A DNA stretch of 64,000 bases from Rhizobium sp. BK376 (GTDB taxonomy: Bacteria; Pseudomonadota; Alphaproteobacteria; Rhizobiales; Rhizobiaceae), in assembly GCF_004341625.1 (NCBI RefSeq), contig NZ_SLZG01000008.1, forward strand, positions 62,001 through 126,000. The letters are read 5' to 3'. Both the position numbers and the translations under genes were made by a program. Positions 36,980 through 46,004 of the stretch are shown here, piece after piece (within the stretch, counting starts at the first letter, position 1; the number at the start of each line of letters is the position of its first letter). The notes beneath the pieces were generated by a model that was given only the letters and a program-made list of their open reading frames with translations, was not told the DNA's origin and made no database searches.

Positions 36980-38020
36980 CTAGGCCTCGCGGGCCGGCCG
37001 TTTATGCCATCCGGTTCTGCTCGAGGTGGGCAGGCCGACATAGTCCTGAATGTTCAAGCGAAGAACGAAAATCTGGACCGCCATGGGCACGAGAACGCCC
37101 ATGATAGTGGCCGTGACAAGTATCGGCGCGGGGTCCTCGATATGCAGCAAGCGCACGAAGGCAAAGCGGCAGGTCGACACGATGATGATATGCATCACGA
37201 AGATCGCCATCGAGCATTGGCCGATCAGGGCGAGAAATCTAAGCGGCGCAGTTTGTGCCAAGTTCCGCTCCAGACAGAAGCATGCCGAAATCAGCGCCGC
37301 GATGCCGAGAAAGGCCGCTAGGATCGGCAGCCTTTCCGGAACGCCGGTCAGCAAGCTGAACAGGGCCACGACGAGGAATCCCGCAGTCAGCAGCATTGCC
37401 GCCACGCCTGATGTCGGCAGATATCGCAACAGACTCTTGTCGCGAAGAAAGATCCCGATCGAGAAATAGAAGAAGCCATAGGCGACGTCCTGGATGACGT
37501 CAGGCACAAGCAGGAATGTCGAAATGAAGAATATGAAGGCGAGCGCCATCATCAGGCCGGTGCCGAGCCTTATCAGCAGCATGGCGAGCACATTGCCGAA
37601 GAACAGGGCGTAGAGGAACCAGTAGGGCGATATGGGATCCCACAGGATTTCAAAGATGCGGGAAAGCGACATCGCACCGTTCGTCGCGCCCGAACCGGAG
37701 ACCGCATAGGCGATGATGCCCTGGATGATCGACCACAGGAAATAGGGATAGACGATCGCCCTTGACCGGGTCCACCACCATTGCTGCGGCTCTTCGGTGG
37801 CCGGGCCGCGAAAGAAATATCCTGATAGAACGAAGAAGAGCGGCATGTGGAATGTGTAGATGACGTAGTCCGAGATCACGTAGCCGGGCGAGCCGTACAT
37901 GACGTTGGCGGCGACCAGCCCCCGTTGGGTATGGCCAAAGACCACGAGAATGATCGCCACGCCCCGTGCGATATCGAACGCCATTACTCTCTTGCGTGCT
38001 TCTGCCATGGGATCAGTCAA
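36980..38020 (-). CDS. Acyltransferase 3 family membrane protein
   Basis: A 346-aa integral-membrane O-acyltransferase of the OafA/NodX-like family, with about ten hydrophobic segments. The N-terminus has the family mark FDIARGVAIILVVFGHTQRG (catalytic His) and HMPLFFVLSGYFFRG. Such enzymes add acetyl or acyl groups to surface polysaccharides or Nod factors. No glycan genes adjoin, so the substrate is unknown. A start at 38008 is also possible. Confidence 0.9.
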   Translation of the reverse strand: MTDPMAEARKRVMAFDIARGVAIILVVFGHTQRGLVAANVMYGSPGYVISDYVIYTFHMPLFFVLSGYFFRGPATEEPQQWWWTRSRAIVYPYFLWSIIQGIIAYAVSGSGATNGAMSLSRIFEILWDPISPYWFLYALFFGNVLAMLLIRLGTGLMMALAFIFFISTFLLVPDVIQDVAYGFFYFSIGIFLRDKSLLRYLPTSGVAAMLLTAGFLVVALFSLLTGVPERLPILAAFLGIAALISACFCLERNLAQTAPLRFLALIGQCSMAIFVMHIIIVSTCRFAFVRLLHIEDPAPILVTATIMGVLVPMAVQIFVLRLNIQDYVGLPTSSRTGWHKRPAREA

Positions 38021-38252
38021 TTCCGGATTTCAACTGACGGGAAGGCGGCGTTGCTATCGTGATCTAGGTCGTTTTACAGGGCGGGACAGTGATGACCGGG
38101 AGCATCAATGCATATTTTATTTCGGTTTGCGATGCCCCGACGGGTTTTATTGTGCCTTATAGGGATCGAAGCAAACCAAGGCGGGAATAATTTCGCCTCA
38201 TTGTGCTTTGGGTTGCTGAACGGAAAAGGCCCAGCCCCGGACAAACGCAAAA

Positions 38253-38732
38253 TCAGACCGTCGGGCTAGGAATGAACGACCACTCCTCGGCCATGAACTC
38301 AAGCGTTTCGTCGCGAAAATAATAGAGAAAATGTCGGGAGTTAGCCGTGTCGGCCCGGATTGTCTCCCAAGGCACCGCATCGCGGATCGGGTCGTGGCCA
38401 ATTAACTCATAGAATTTGCCCCAATCCGGAGCTATGCCGCTGTAGCGACCATGACCATCGACCTCATACCATTTATGATCGTTGGTTTCGTCCCAGCGCC
38501 ACCGGGTGCAACCGATAAAGCTTAGAGTGCTCCACGCCTCATCAAACCTCGGTCCCGCCTTCGAAAATAGGTTCAAAGCCTTGAAGATACCCGACGGCTT
38601 TTCGTCTCGCACAGGCCTGTACGAGCGGAAACGGACGTCAACCGAGGAGGCTGCAACGGAAACCTCAGGATCTGGCGCGTTTGGCTCGGCGGCCCAACCT
38701 TGACCGAGCTCTAGTTCTACAAACCTAAGCAT
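38253..38732 (-). CDS. Conserved hypothetical protein
   Basis: A 159-aa protein I do not recognise. It starts MLRFVELELGQGW and is rich in Trp, Asp and aromatic residues (FIGCTRWRWDETNDHKWYEVDGHG). Typical of small immunity-like or single-domain cytoplasmic proteins; no signal or membrane segment. It lies in the accessory-looking stretch downstream of the acyltransferase gene. Confidence 0.65.
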   Translation of the reverse strand: MLRFVELELGQGWAAEPNAPDPEVSVAASSVDVRFRSYRPVRDEKPSGIFKALNLFSKAGPRFDEAWSTLSFIGCTRWRWDETNDHKWYEVDGHGRYSGIAPDWGKFYELIGHDPIRDAVPWETIRADTANSRHFLYYFRDETLEFMAEEWSFIPSPTV

Positions 38733-38873
38733 TCACCACGAATAGTCGAATTGCATGACGACTTCCACCTAACGCAGTCATCAAGCTCTTATGGGGTCAC
38801 GGCCTGGTGGCGCCCTGGGGGCGCCACGCTATCGATCGGCAAACCGATCTTGTGTCATTAGCCGCCGTCGGCT

Positions 38874-39659
38874 TCAGTCCGTGCGCTGCCCTGCCGCGTC
38901 GAGGATCAGATCGGCGATCACATCCGGGTGGGAGATCAGCGCGAGATGGCTCGCCTTGACCTCGATCGTCTTGGCGCCCATGCGCTTGGCCATGAAGCGT
39001 TCAAGGTCCGGGTTGATCGTCCTGTCCTCTGTCGAAACGGCGTACCAGCTCGGCTTCGAGCGCCAGGCGGCGACAGTGGTCTTGCCGGTCAGCAATTCCT
39101 TGTTGAACGGCTCCTGCACGGCATAGAGAACCTTCGCTTTGGCTTCCGGCAGGTCGCCCGCGAAATCATGCAGGAATGCTGCCTCGGTCAGGCGTCCTTC
39201 GTCGCCGTCGAAGACGATGCCGGCGGAGGCCGGCGGCGTTGGGTAGGTCTTTGCCAGCGCCGTATAGTCTTCACCCGCATCGGGGGCTCGTGCGGCGACA
39301 TAGACGAGGGCGGAGACATTCGGATGGACACCTGCCTCTGTCACCATCATGCCGGAAAAGGAGTGCCCGACCAGAACAGTCGGCCCATCCTGCCGGTCGA
39401 GCACGCGCTTAACCGAGGCAACCGCATCAGGCAGAGTCGTCAACGGGTTTTGCACGGCGGTGGCATTGAGGCCTGCAGCCTGCAATCGCGCGATCACCTC
39501 GGTCCAGCATGATCCGTCGGCAAACAGCCCGTGGGCAAGCACGACGTTGCGGGCCTTCACCGGTGCTGAGGTCGCGGCCATGCTGGCGCGGGGCGAGATC
39601 AACGTGGCGGCGGCGCCTGCAAGCAGCGCAGTCGAGAAAGTGCGTCTGTTCATCATCAT
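38874..39659 (-). CDS. Exported alpha/beta-hydrolase
   Basis: A 261-aa esterase-type enzyme. Signal with paired Arg (MMMNRRTFSTALL) looks Tat-like. The nucleophile elbow is GHSFSG (S100), the oxyanion region VVLAHGLFADGSCW, and the base His in ASHLALISHPD; this matches the small plant-type/EstC-like esterases. The triple ATG at 39651-39659 is served by AAGGAA; the longer in-frame start at 39851 is unsupported. It is divergent from the GntR regulator at 40047. Confidence 0.86.
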   Translation of the reverse strand: MMMNRRTFSTALLAGAAATLISPRASMAATSAPVKARNVVLAHGLFADGSCWTEVIARLQAAGLNATAVQNPLTTLPDAVASVKRVLDRQDGPTVLVGHSFSGMMVTEAGVHPNVSALVYVAARAPDAGEDYTALAKTYPTPPASAGIVFDGDEGRLTEAAFLHDFAGDLPEAKAKVLYAVQEPFNKELLTGKTTVAAWRSKPSWYAVSTEDRTINPDLERFMAKRMGAKTIEVKASHLALISHPDVIADLILDAAGQRTD

Positions 39660-40046
39660 GATTTGGGTTCCTTCTGCCTCGAGTAGCCTAGAGATTGGGT
39701 ATGCGAAAGCATGCCATTGCTGACTGGGAGCCGGAGCCAACAGGATTGGCCGGCCGGTAAGGGTTTGTCGAGAGTGTCCATCCAGGTCCGGCGTAACAGA
39801 CAGGTTCCATATCACGCCGTATTGCGAAAATTTCCCCCTGCGCATCCCCATTCCACGTTCTGGTCGCTTCGTGTATGCGCAGTGCGTCTTGAATGGTTAA
39901 TGTGTATTCCAATTGCGAGCATTCGTCAATTATTGAATACATAACAGCTTCGTGATAGGGCTTTTGCATGCGCAAATCGCGTATTGGTTTTTGCTTGCAT
40001 GCGCACGGACCGCATTGTCGAATGCATGCGTGATATGGAGGATGAG
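39660..40046. other. Divergent promoter region hydrolase/GntR
   Basis: 387 bp between two divergent starts, holding the three TGCATGCG repeats at 39965-40030. No gene is supported here. Confidence 0.45.
39965..40030. promoter_or_regulatory. Three TGCATGCG repeats, probable operators
   Basis: TGCATGCGCA at 39965-39974 and 39996-40005, then TGCATGCG at 40023-40030, spaced 31 and 27 bp apart. They lie just upstream of the chosen GntR start at 40047. Confidence 0.5.
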
Positions 40047-40733
40047 ATGGCGGATGGATTTGAAGCGGAAGATGAAGCCGGCGATCGGGGGCTATTGTCT
40101 GACCGGATCCGCAATGCCCTGACGGACGAAATCACCGCCGGCGTGCTGGCGGCAGGTTCCGCACTGGACGAGCAACAGCTTGCCGACCGTTTTGGCGCCT
40201 CCCGTACGCCCGTTCGTGAAGCGCTCCGTCAACTGGCGGTCAGCGGCCTCGTCGAAGTTCGTGCCCGGCGCGGCGTCATCGTCGCCCACATGACGCCCGA
40301 GCGCATCATGGACATGTTCGAGACCGTGGCCGAGATCGAGGCCATGTGCGTCAGGCTTGCCACCTATCGCATCACGCCGCTCGAGCGAAGCCAACTGATC
40401 GAATTGCACGAGTCCTCCGAGGCGTTGGTCGAGAGGGGTGATTTTGACGCCTACGATGCGTTCAACATCGAATTCCACGACTGCCTCTATCACGCCACCC
40501 ACAACAGCTTTCTCGCCGAGCAGGCGATAGCGGTCCGCTCCAGGCTCAATGCCTTCCGGCGGACGCAGCTTCGCCAGAGCGAGCGCATGCGCCGATCAAG
40601 GGACGAGCACGATGCCATCATGCAGGCGATCGCGGAGGGCGACGGCGACATGGCGTCCCGGCGCATGCGGGCTCACATGCTGAACGCAGCCACGGCGCTG
40701 CGCCGCTTCATCGAAGCCAGCAGAGGTCAATGA
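40047..40733 (+). CDS. GntR-family regulator (FCD domain)
   Basis: A 228-aa FadR-subfamily repressor. The winged helix is near residues 15-80 (LDEQQLADRFGASRTPVREALRQLAVSGLVEVRARRGVIVA), and an all-helical FCD ligand-binding domain follows, with likely metal ligands in FHDCLYHATHN and RMRAHM. GGAGG lies 5 bp before ATG 40047; the start at 39984 would place two repeat copies in the coding region. It is divergent from the exported hydrolase, a likely target together with itself. Confidence 0.88.
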   Translation: MADGFEAEDEAGDRGLLSDRIRNALTDEITAGVLAAGSALDEQQLADRFGASRTPVREALRQLAVSGLVEVRARRGVIVAHMTPERIMDMFETVAEIEAMCVRLATYRITPLERSQLIELHESSEALVERGDFDAYDAFNIEFHDCLYHATHNSFLAEQAIAVRSRLNAFRRTQLRQSERMRRSRDEHDAIMQAIAEGDGDMASRRMRAHMLNAATALRRFIEASRGQ

Positions 40734-40885
40734 ATCTGCCTCCTGGTCGTGGTGGGCGTTTTTGTGGAATTCGGTAGTAAATGCCATCGACAAGGCGCGA
40801 GGGCTGCCTTGCGCCGATTGCGGCCGTTGCCTTTCTTCGTTAAACGACGGGAGCTCGATCTATCGATCACAGTTGGGCGAGGACC

Positions 40886-41524
40886 ATGACTGGCACATTG
40901 ATTTCGTTCCGGGAATTCCTGAAGACGGGAAATTTCGGGCCAATTACACCTGATTCAGTTTTACTGGATGTGGCCAGAAAATTGGGCGCCCCGGAAAGCT
41001 TTATCACGACATACGCGAAAGACATCCCGACATATTGGCGGTACGGAAAATTTGAGATCGGTTTTGAGGAGGAGGCACCATACAAAATCTATTTCTACCA
41101 GATCGAGTGGGCGTCATACCTCGAAGGGCCTTACGAGTTGATCAAGGACGATATCGTTCTCCTGCTTGAGGGGCTGCACGGCAGCACCAGACCATCCGAG
41201 TTTTTGCTGGCTGATTTGTGGAAAGCGGAGGATGTTGCCGTTAACTTCGGGGCTCTGTGCGACGACCTCCATCTGAACATCTCTTCGGGCGCGATAGAAA
41301 TCGTTTTTGAAATCGATTCCAGCTTCGTCGACGGGAATGATGCCGAGAAGTATCTGGCGAATTCCAATCTTCAAGATGTCGTGAAAGACATCGATCATCG
41401 GACGCAGATCAATTCGATTGTAGTCAGCGCATCCAGGTCAGAAGCGGTCTCAGCCGTCGATTATTTGCACCGGCACAAGTTATCAGGACGCGAGTACCTC
41501 CGATTTTCTGAACGATTCTCATGA
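40886..41524 (+). CDS. Hypothetical protein
   Basis: A 212-aa acidic cytoplasmic protein I do not recognise. It is rich in Phe, Tyr, Ile and Asp (for example YGKFEIGFEEEAPYKIYFYQIEWASYLEGP) with no signal or membrane segment. Together with several unknowns to 45.4 kb it lies in an accessory-like stretch. It might be an immunity-type protein, but nothing in the sequence proves it. Confidence 0.7.
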   Translation: MTGTLISFREFLKTGNFGPITPDSVLLDVARKLGAPESFITTYAKDIPTYWRYGKFEIGFEEEAPYKIYFYQIEWASYLEGPYELIKDDIVLLLEGLHGSTRPSEFLLADLWKAEDVAVNFGALCDDLHLNISSGAIEIVFEIDSSFVDGNDAEKYLANSNLQDVVKDIDHRTQINSIVVSASRSEAVSAVDYLHRHKLSGREYLRFSERFS

Positions 41525-41647
41525 AGCCTTTCAGCGTAGTCCTTCCCAAACAAGCTAATCGGCTGCTTTGAGCCGAATCCGGCCTACTCCACGATATGCA
41601 TCCGCTTCGGAACCAGTTACCGGCCATCCGCCGGTAAGAAAAACTAC

Positions 41648-41965
41648 CTATGGATTTCTTGCAGAAGTATGATCATTCCCGCAATTCGGGCATTGCTTGT
41701 TGGGCAGGAATTGTTGAGGAGGCCAGCTGATTTTTTTGGAATTCCATAGCGATACAGTTCGCTCACGAGCATATAGCGATGCGCCACAGATCGGGCATTT
41801 GAAATAGAAAATTGCTGGAATACCGTGAGCAAGCCAGATTACTGCTCCCGCGATCGTACGGATTGTTCCATATAAGCGCGTCAGCTCTGAAAACCAAAAA
41901 ATTGAAGTCACGAATACGAGGGAAACCCACAGGGAATATAGGAACGCCGTTCTGTAAATTGACAT
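41648..41965 (-). CDS. Hypothetical membrane protein with zinc ribbon
   Basis: A 105-aa protein with two hydrophobic segments (residues about 5-25 and 33-53) and a C-terminal CPICG...CPNCG pair that should bind zinc as a cytoplasmic ribbon. ATG at 41965 starts right before the first membrane segment; a TTG at 42025 could add 20 residues. No function can be assigned. It is convergent with the previous gene. Confidence 0.65.
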   Translation of the reverse strand: MSIYRTAFLYSLWVSLVFVTSIFWFSELTRLYGTIRTIAGAVIWLAHGIPAIFYFKCPICGASLYARERTVSLWNSKKISWPPQQFLPNKQCPNCGNDHTSARNP

Positions 41966-42182
41966 GGCTTCGCTGCTTTTGTCATCATCCGGTGAGCCAT
42001 AGATCACAAACCCCGCCAATGGCAATGATTGTCTGCAATGGCCCGAACGCGGGCTATCGACTGGACTTCAGCTTAAGCGTGCGCGCCAGTCTGATTTTTC
42101 CTGCCGCACATCGAGATGAGTTGAGATGAAGCAACCTCGCCACTGTGTCGTTGTTGCAGTGAGCGCTCTATCCGGAGACGGT

Positions 42183-42620
42183 ATGTCGATTTATAAATTT
42201 ACCAAACGGAAGCTTATTTCGCACGGCGTGTTATATTTCGAAACTGGAAAAACGATTCTGGACGACAAGCAGCTCTTTCTATTGTTCGTAAAACTTGAAC
42301 GTGCGCGAAGGCTTGCTGATCTCTGTATAATCCAGTCCAAGATCGAGGAAATTGCGGCGTACACAAAGAAGGTCGACAAGTTCTACCTGATTTTATTCGC
42401 ATACATGTATATCCGATTTTCAGATTTCACGCCTCATATAGAGCATGCGGAGGTACGCCTCGATAACGGTGACGTGCGATATATCAAGGATTATAGGTGC
42501 CCCCTTTCTCAGCCAGAGATTGCAATCGGCGAGTGGGCACTTTCGATGTATGAAAAATACGAACGCCACTTTTTCAGAGCCATGAATTTAAGAGACCAGC
42601 GAGTAAAGTCGCTTGGCTGA
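42183..42620 (+). CDS. Hypothetical protein
   Basis: A 145-aa protein I do not recognise, rich in Lys, Phe and Tyr (KFTKRKLISHGVLYFETGKTILDDKQLFLLFVKLERARRL split across the N-terminus). It has a hydrophobic central stretch (FYLILFAYMYIRF) but no clear membrane topology. CGGAGA precedes ATG 42183; an in-frame ATG at 42126 is possible. A strong hairpin follows the stop. Confidence 0.65.
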   Translation: MSIYKFTKRKLISHGVLYFETGKTILDDKQLFLLFVKLERARRLADLCIIQSKIEEIAAYTKKVDKFYLILFAYMYIRFSDFTPHIEHAEVRLDNGDVRYIKDYRCPLSQPEIAIGEWALSMYEKYERHFFRAMNLRDQRVKSLG

Positions 42621-42654
42621 TCTCACTTCAATCTGGAGTTCGGTGACAAGGCCT

Positions 42655-42689
42655 GCTCCCCACCCATTCTCGTGGGTGGGGGGAGCTTT
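42655..42689 (+). terminator. Strong hairpin after the 42.2-kb gene
   Basis: GCTCCCCACCC pairs with GGGTGGGGGGAGC (two extra G) around an 8-base loop, followed by TTTG. It lies 35 bp after the stop. A short T tract leaves some doubt that it is an intrinsic terminator. Confidence 0.5.
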
Positions 42690-42763
42690 GCGCCGACGGC
42701 ATTGAAAAGCTCGAAATTGATCAAATCACTGATGAGATGGGAAGCGTTGGCGTTGTTGACAGG

Positions 42764-43201
42764 TTACTTCAGCGCGAGCGCTGTGCCCGAAATCCGGGGT
42801 TTGTCGCCCCAATCAAACTCAAGCATATTGGCAAAGCTGCCATAGCGCAGTTCATCACCGTAGTTCCATAAGCAGAGAATGGGGCTGTCATTGCTCATCA
42901 GAGCCAGTCCGACAATCACATCATGATCATCGAGGATCTGTTTGACTGTATCGATATCGTCGGCTGAAGCAGGAAGATTGCAACGGTCGTTCAACGGGTG
43001 GACTTCGATCCTTCCTGCCTCCTCCATGTTTACGGGGCCTGCAAGAGACTGATCATCCGTGAAAATGCTCTCGCCATCGCCGGCGCATCGTATCCGAATG
43101 CCAAAATTGTCGGAAAATTCGATTCGAATGGAAATAGGACTGACCCAATCCAACTCGCCATCAAAACCATATAAGGCCGCGCTGATCGACTTTATCTTCA
43201 T
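42764..43201 (-). CDS. Hypothetical protein
   Basis: A 145-aa acidic protein without signal or membrane segment. It begins MKIKSISAALYGFDGELDW and carries a segment EVHPLNDRCNLPASADDIDTVKQIL. I do not recognise it. It lies 16 bp downstream of the SDR gene on the same strand, so may be co-transcribed; an in-frame start at 43237 would overlap the SDR stop. Confidence 0.65.
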   Translation of the reverse strand: MKIKSISAALYGFDGELDWVSPISIRIEFSDNFGIRIRCAGDGESIFTDDQSLAGPVNMEEAGRIEVHPLNDRCNLPASADDIDTVKQILDDHDVIVGLALMSNDSPILCLWNYGDELRYGSFANMLEFDWGDKPRISGTALALK

Positions 43202-43217
43202 TCTGGCTTCTCTGCCC

Positions 43218-43988
43218 TCAGGCGACCGACCATCCACCGTCCACCAGCAGGTTCGCGCCGGTGATCAGGCTTGCAGCGGGTGATGCAAGGAAGACGACGG
43301 CACCGACGACATCATCGGTTTCACCGATCCGGCCGAGCGGAATGTGATCGAGCGTCGCCTTGTGATTGTCGGGATCGGAGAGAAAAGGCGCCGTGCCATC
43401 CGTGTGGATGAAGGTCGGGGATACGGTATTCACGGTGATGTTGTAGCGTGCCCATTCGGCTGCAAGGCAACGGGTGAGATGATTAATCGCCGCCTTGCTC
43501 ATGCAATAGATTGCCTCGCCGCGCAGTGCCACGGTACCGGCCTGCGAGCTGATGTTGATGATCCGGCCGCTATTGCGCTTGATCATTTCGCGGGCGACCG
43601 CCTGCGTCATCAGAAAAGTGCCCTTGATGTTGACATCGAGTATTTCGTCAAGGTCCTTCTCCTCGACGAGTTCGGCGAGATTGCCCGGAGCCACGCCGAC
43701 ATTGTTGACGAGGATGTCGATGCGGCCGAAGGTCGTGAGCGCCGCGTGGAGGGCTTGTGTGATGTGGTCCTTGTCGGGAATGTGCAGTTGAACAGGGAGG
43801 ACTTTTCGTCCCGTACCCTCCAGCTCGGCAACCAGGCCTGCTGCCGCAGCGACATCGCGGACGCCCAACACGATGTCGGAGCCTGCTGCGGCACAGGCAA
43901 GCGCGCAAGCTCTGCCGATGCCACGGCTCGCTCCCGTCACGAAAGTCACCTTGTTTTCAAGGCTAAAGTCCGGCGCATTCTTCTGCAT
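43218..43988 (-). CDS. Short-chain dehydrogenase/reductase (SDR)
   Basis: A 256-aa classical SDR using NAD(P)(H). Motifs are the dinucleotide-binding TGASRGIG near residue 18, NNVG in the fourth strand, catalytic Ser (INISSQAGT) and YxxxK (YCMSKAA). The C-terminal DGG(W) end is standard. GGAGG precedes ATG 43988, so the in-frame start at 44015 is rejected. The substrate is unknown; neighbours give no pathway. Confidence 0.93.
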   Translation of the reverse strand: MQKNAPDFSLENKVTFVTGASRGIGRACALACAAAGSDIVLGVRDVAAAAGLVAELEGTGRKVLPVQLHIPDKDHITQALHAALTTFGRIDILVNNVGVAPGNLAELVEEKDLDEILDVNIKGTFLMTQAVAREMIKRNSGRIINISSQAGTVALRGEAIYCMSKAAINHLTRCLAAEWARYNITVNTVSPTFIHTDGTAPFLSDPDNHKATLDHIPLGRIGETDDVVGAVVFLASPAASLITGANLLVDGGWSVA

Positions 43989-44234
43989 TATCCTGCCTCC
44001 CTCGATGAAGTTCATTTATGGCAGCGTCGACGTTCGGATGCCAGATGTTACGCGTATGGCGAGGCGCGTCGCTTTGACCGACGGGCGATCCGCCAGCGTC
44101 TTCGCAATCAGATCGATTGGCCAGCTCGGGCGGTCCGCTTTGGCCGACAGGAGACCAGGCGTCGGCCTTCAGCAGGTCATCATGCGTTATTAGCCCCCAA
44201 GGCGAAGGGCACGATCGCTGAACCCGCTGCGATT

Positions 44235-44726
44235 TTAAGTGTCCGGCCCATGCTGGAAGTCCCCGAGCTCGATATAACTCAACCGAAGGCTTCCACCGCG
44301 ACCAAAAGGCAAGAAATAAAACCGAACCTTCTTGTCGAATTCCATCAAAGGATACATCCCTTCCTCCACTCGCTCAGGAGAGTTGGTTTTGTATTCGACA
44401 CGAGCGTCGTGCATGGCCTGTTGCAAGTGCTCATATGAAAGCTCGGATCTTTCGGGTCTTTCAAACGAGATATCCCTATTGATCCTTAGGCGGCGGCGGG
44501 TTGTTACTCTAAAAAGGTGGAGCTGAACGAGATAGGACGAAACATTCTTGCCATTAATTCGGAAAAAGATTTCAGCAGGGCCGTAGAGCAAGGTGCCATC
44601 AAACATGTCGTAACGAAAGTCGAGGTGGCTGGGGTTGCCCAGGATACGCAGGGTCTCACTAAAAGTTTGCCCCACGCGTATTGGGCCGATTGTCGCGTGA
44701 GCCGCAATTTCAACTAGGTTCAGCAA
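44235..44726 (-). CDS. Hypothetical protein
   Basis: A 163-aa protein starting at TTG 44726 with AGGAAAC upstream. The N-terminus (ATIGPIRVGQTFSETLRILGNPSHLDFRY) has the 'VGxSxxEVxxxLGxP' pattern often seen in small immunity-like proteins, but this is a weak resemblance. No signal or membrane segment. Confidence 0.6.
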   Translation of the reverse strand: MLNLVEIAAHATIGPIRVGQTFSETLRILGNPSHLDFRYDMFDGTLLYGPAEIFFRINGKNVSSYLVQLHLFRVTTRRRLRINRDISFERPERSELSYEHLQQAMHDARVEYKTNSPERVEEGMYPLMEFDKKVRFYFLPFGRGGSLRLSYIELGDFQHGPDT

Positions 44727-44880
44727 GTTGGATTGTTTCCTGTTAGCGTGGGGGGCGCAATTGCAGCCGCGTTATCGAATTAAGAATCCCGCCGCGCCAT
44801 CACGACCGAACCCTGTGCCTGGGAATTATCCGGAACTTTTGTTCGCAAGTGCCGCCGGTGACTGCGGATGCCATGATCAA

Positions 44881-45447
44881 TCATTGATTGTGGCGTATAA
44901 TCTTTGAAATTTCGGGTTTTTGTGCATCTATAAACATGTACGCCCGACCCAGGAGCGCCTGCTTCCCCAACGCGTCGAATTTGTTCGGCCCCAACGGGGT
45001 GACAAGAACTTCCGACGGCGTGAGGCCATCCATATAGCGGGATTCAATCTCCGACCAATGGGCTTGGGCCACGTCGTGTAGCACAACGTTTACGGCGGGG
45101 TGATTGTATTGGACCAAAAGATTTCCGTCATCCATCGGTGTTGGATTCATATCGGGATGAAAGTTGAGGATATCGGATAAGACTTTAAGTGCGAATTCAG
45201 CCGCCTGTTTTTCCGTAAGTCCGTCGGCCAGTAGTACACAAGTTCCGTCGCGGAATACAACGAAGTCCTTGCGCCGATTGGCATAGTAGGAAATTCGATC
45301 CGTCACACGGTCAAGAGGCTGCGAAAAGGATGGATGCCAACGAGGTACAGGCGGAAACGACGATTTCGGCGTCTCGGCTTTGGTCTTTCCCGAGCCAAAC
45401 AGACCAAGAAGTACAGCTAAGAATGAACGTCTCGTCACTTGTTTCAT
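44881..45447 (-). CDS. Tat-exported hypothetical protein
   Basis: A 188-aa protein with a twin-arginine signal (MKQVTRRSFLAVLLGLF), suggesting export in folded form. The mature part (from about residue 26) has no known domain, though the segment DRISYYANRRKDFVVFRDGTCVLLADGLTEKQAAEF reads as one compact fold across two strands. The function is unknown. It stands alone upstream of the 45.8-kb lipoprotein. Confidence 0.72.
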   Translation of the reverse strand: MKQVTRRSFLAVLLGLFGSGKTKAETPKSSFPPVPRWHPSFSQPLDRVTDRISYYANRRKDFVVFRDGTCVLLADGLTEKQAAEFALKVLSDILNFHPDMNPTPMDDGNLLVQYNHPAVNVVLHDVAQAHWSEIESRYMDGLTPSEVLVTPLGPNKFDALGKQALLGRAYMFIDAQKPEISKIIRHNQ

Positions 45448-45782
45448 TCGCCATTGTCACTTGAGTGAGCAAGTTTGCCACAGGTTCTATGTCAAGCCGG
45501 TACGCTCGCTGTCGTAGTCATCATTGATGCCAGCACGTGCCTAAACAACGAACCCAGAAAGCTATTATGATCGCGATTCGCGAGAGATTACTATGGCGAT
45601 CTATCGTTGGTGGCATTTCCCTGCGGGCGAATTCAGAATTCCTGGCGGAATATAGTAGCTCTGCTCCGACCGCCCCGAGTCCTTAGAGCGTGATCTGGAA
45701 TTTGGTCATTTGGCTTCTATCTTCGAGATCGAACCGGAAGCGATCCCTGTCAAATCACACCCAGGCTTCGAGAGGTGCAATC
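45448..45782. other. Intergenic region upstream of the small lipoprotein
   Basis: 335 bp without a supported gene. It has AT-rich stretches but no recognisable element, apart from a ribosome site for the following TTG-started lipoprotein. Confidence 0.4.
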
Positions 45783-45944
45783 TTGTCGGACAGCTATCTC
45801 AAACAGAGCTTGCGCAAATTGCCATCGCGATGGGCGTTGGTAATGGCATCTGCGGTCGTTCTTGCGTCGTGCACGACCAACAAATACGACACGCCGGAGC
45901 AGAGCGTTCCGTCGTACCATCACGGAGCGGGGTCAAATCGATAG
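45783..45944 (+). CDS. Small lipoprotein (53 aa)
   Basis: The chosen TTG start at 45783 follows AGAGGT by 6-7 bp. The product has a signal SRWALVMASAVVLASC with lipobox LASC, then a short tail TTNKYDTPEQSVPSYHHGAG. Small lipoproteins of this kind are common in rhizobia and have no assigned role. An upstream in-frame ATG at 45690 would give an unlikely longer N-terminus. Confidence 0.55.
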   Translation: MSDSYLKQSLRKLPSRWALVMASAVVLASCTTNKYDTPEQSVPSYHHGAGSNR

Positions 45945-46004
45945 TCCATCCCTTCAAGGAATGGCCTATCCCGTGTTGCGCAGCCGCAGTTTGCCCCGGC
46001 GACG

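Noticed and set aside
44016..44234. Possible amidohydrolase C-terminal remnant on the minus strand (WHPNV segment)
   Set aside because: Only a few residues resemble the family and the frame cannot be extended.
45683..45760. Degenerate copy of a rhizobial repeat near GAGCGTGAT
   Set aside because: The arms do not pair well enough to call.
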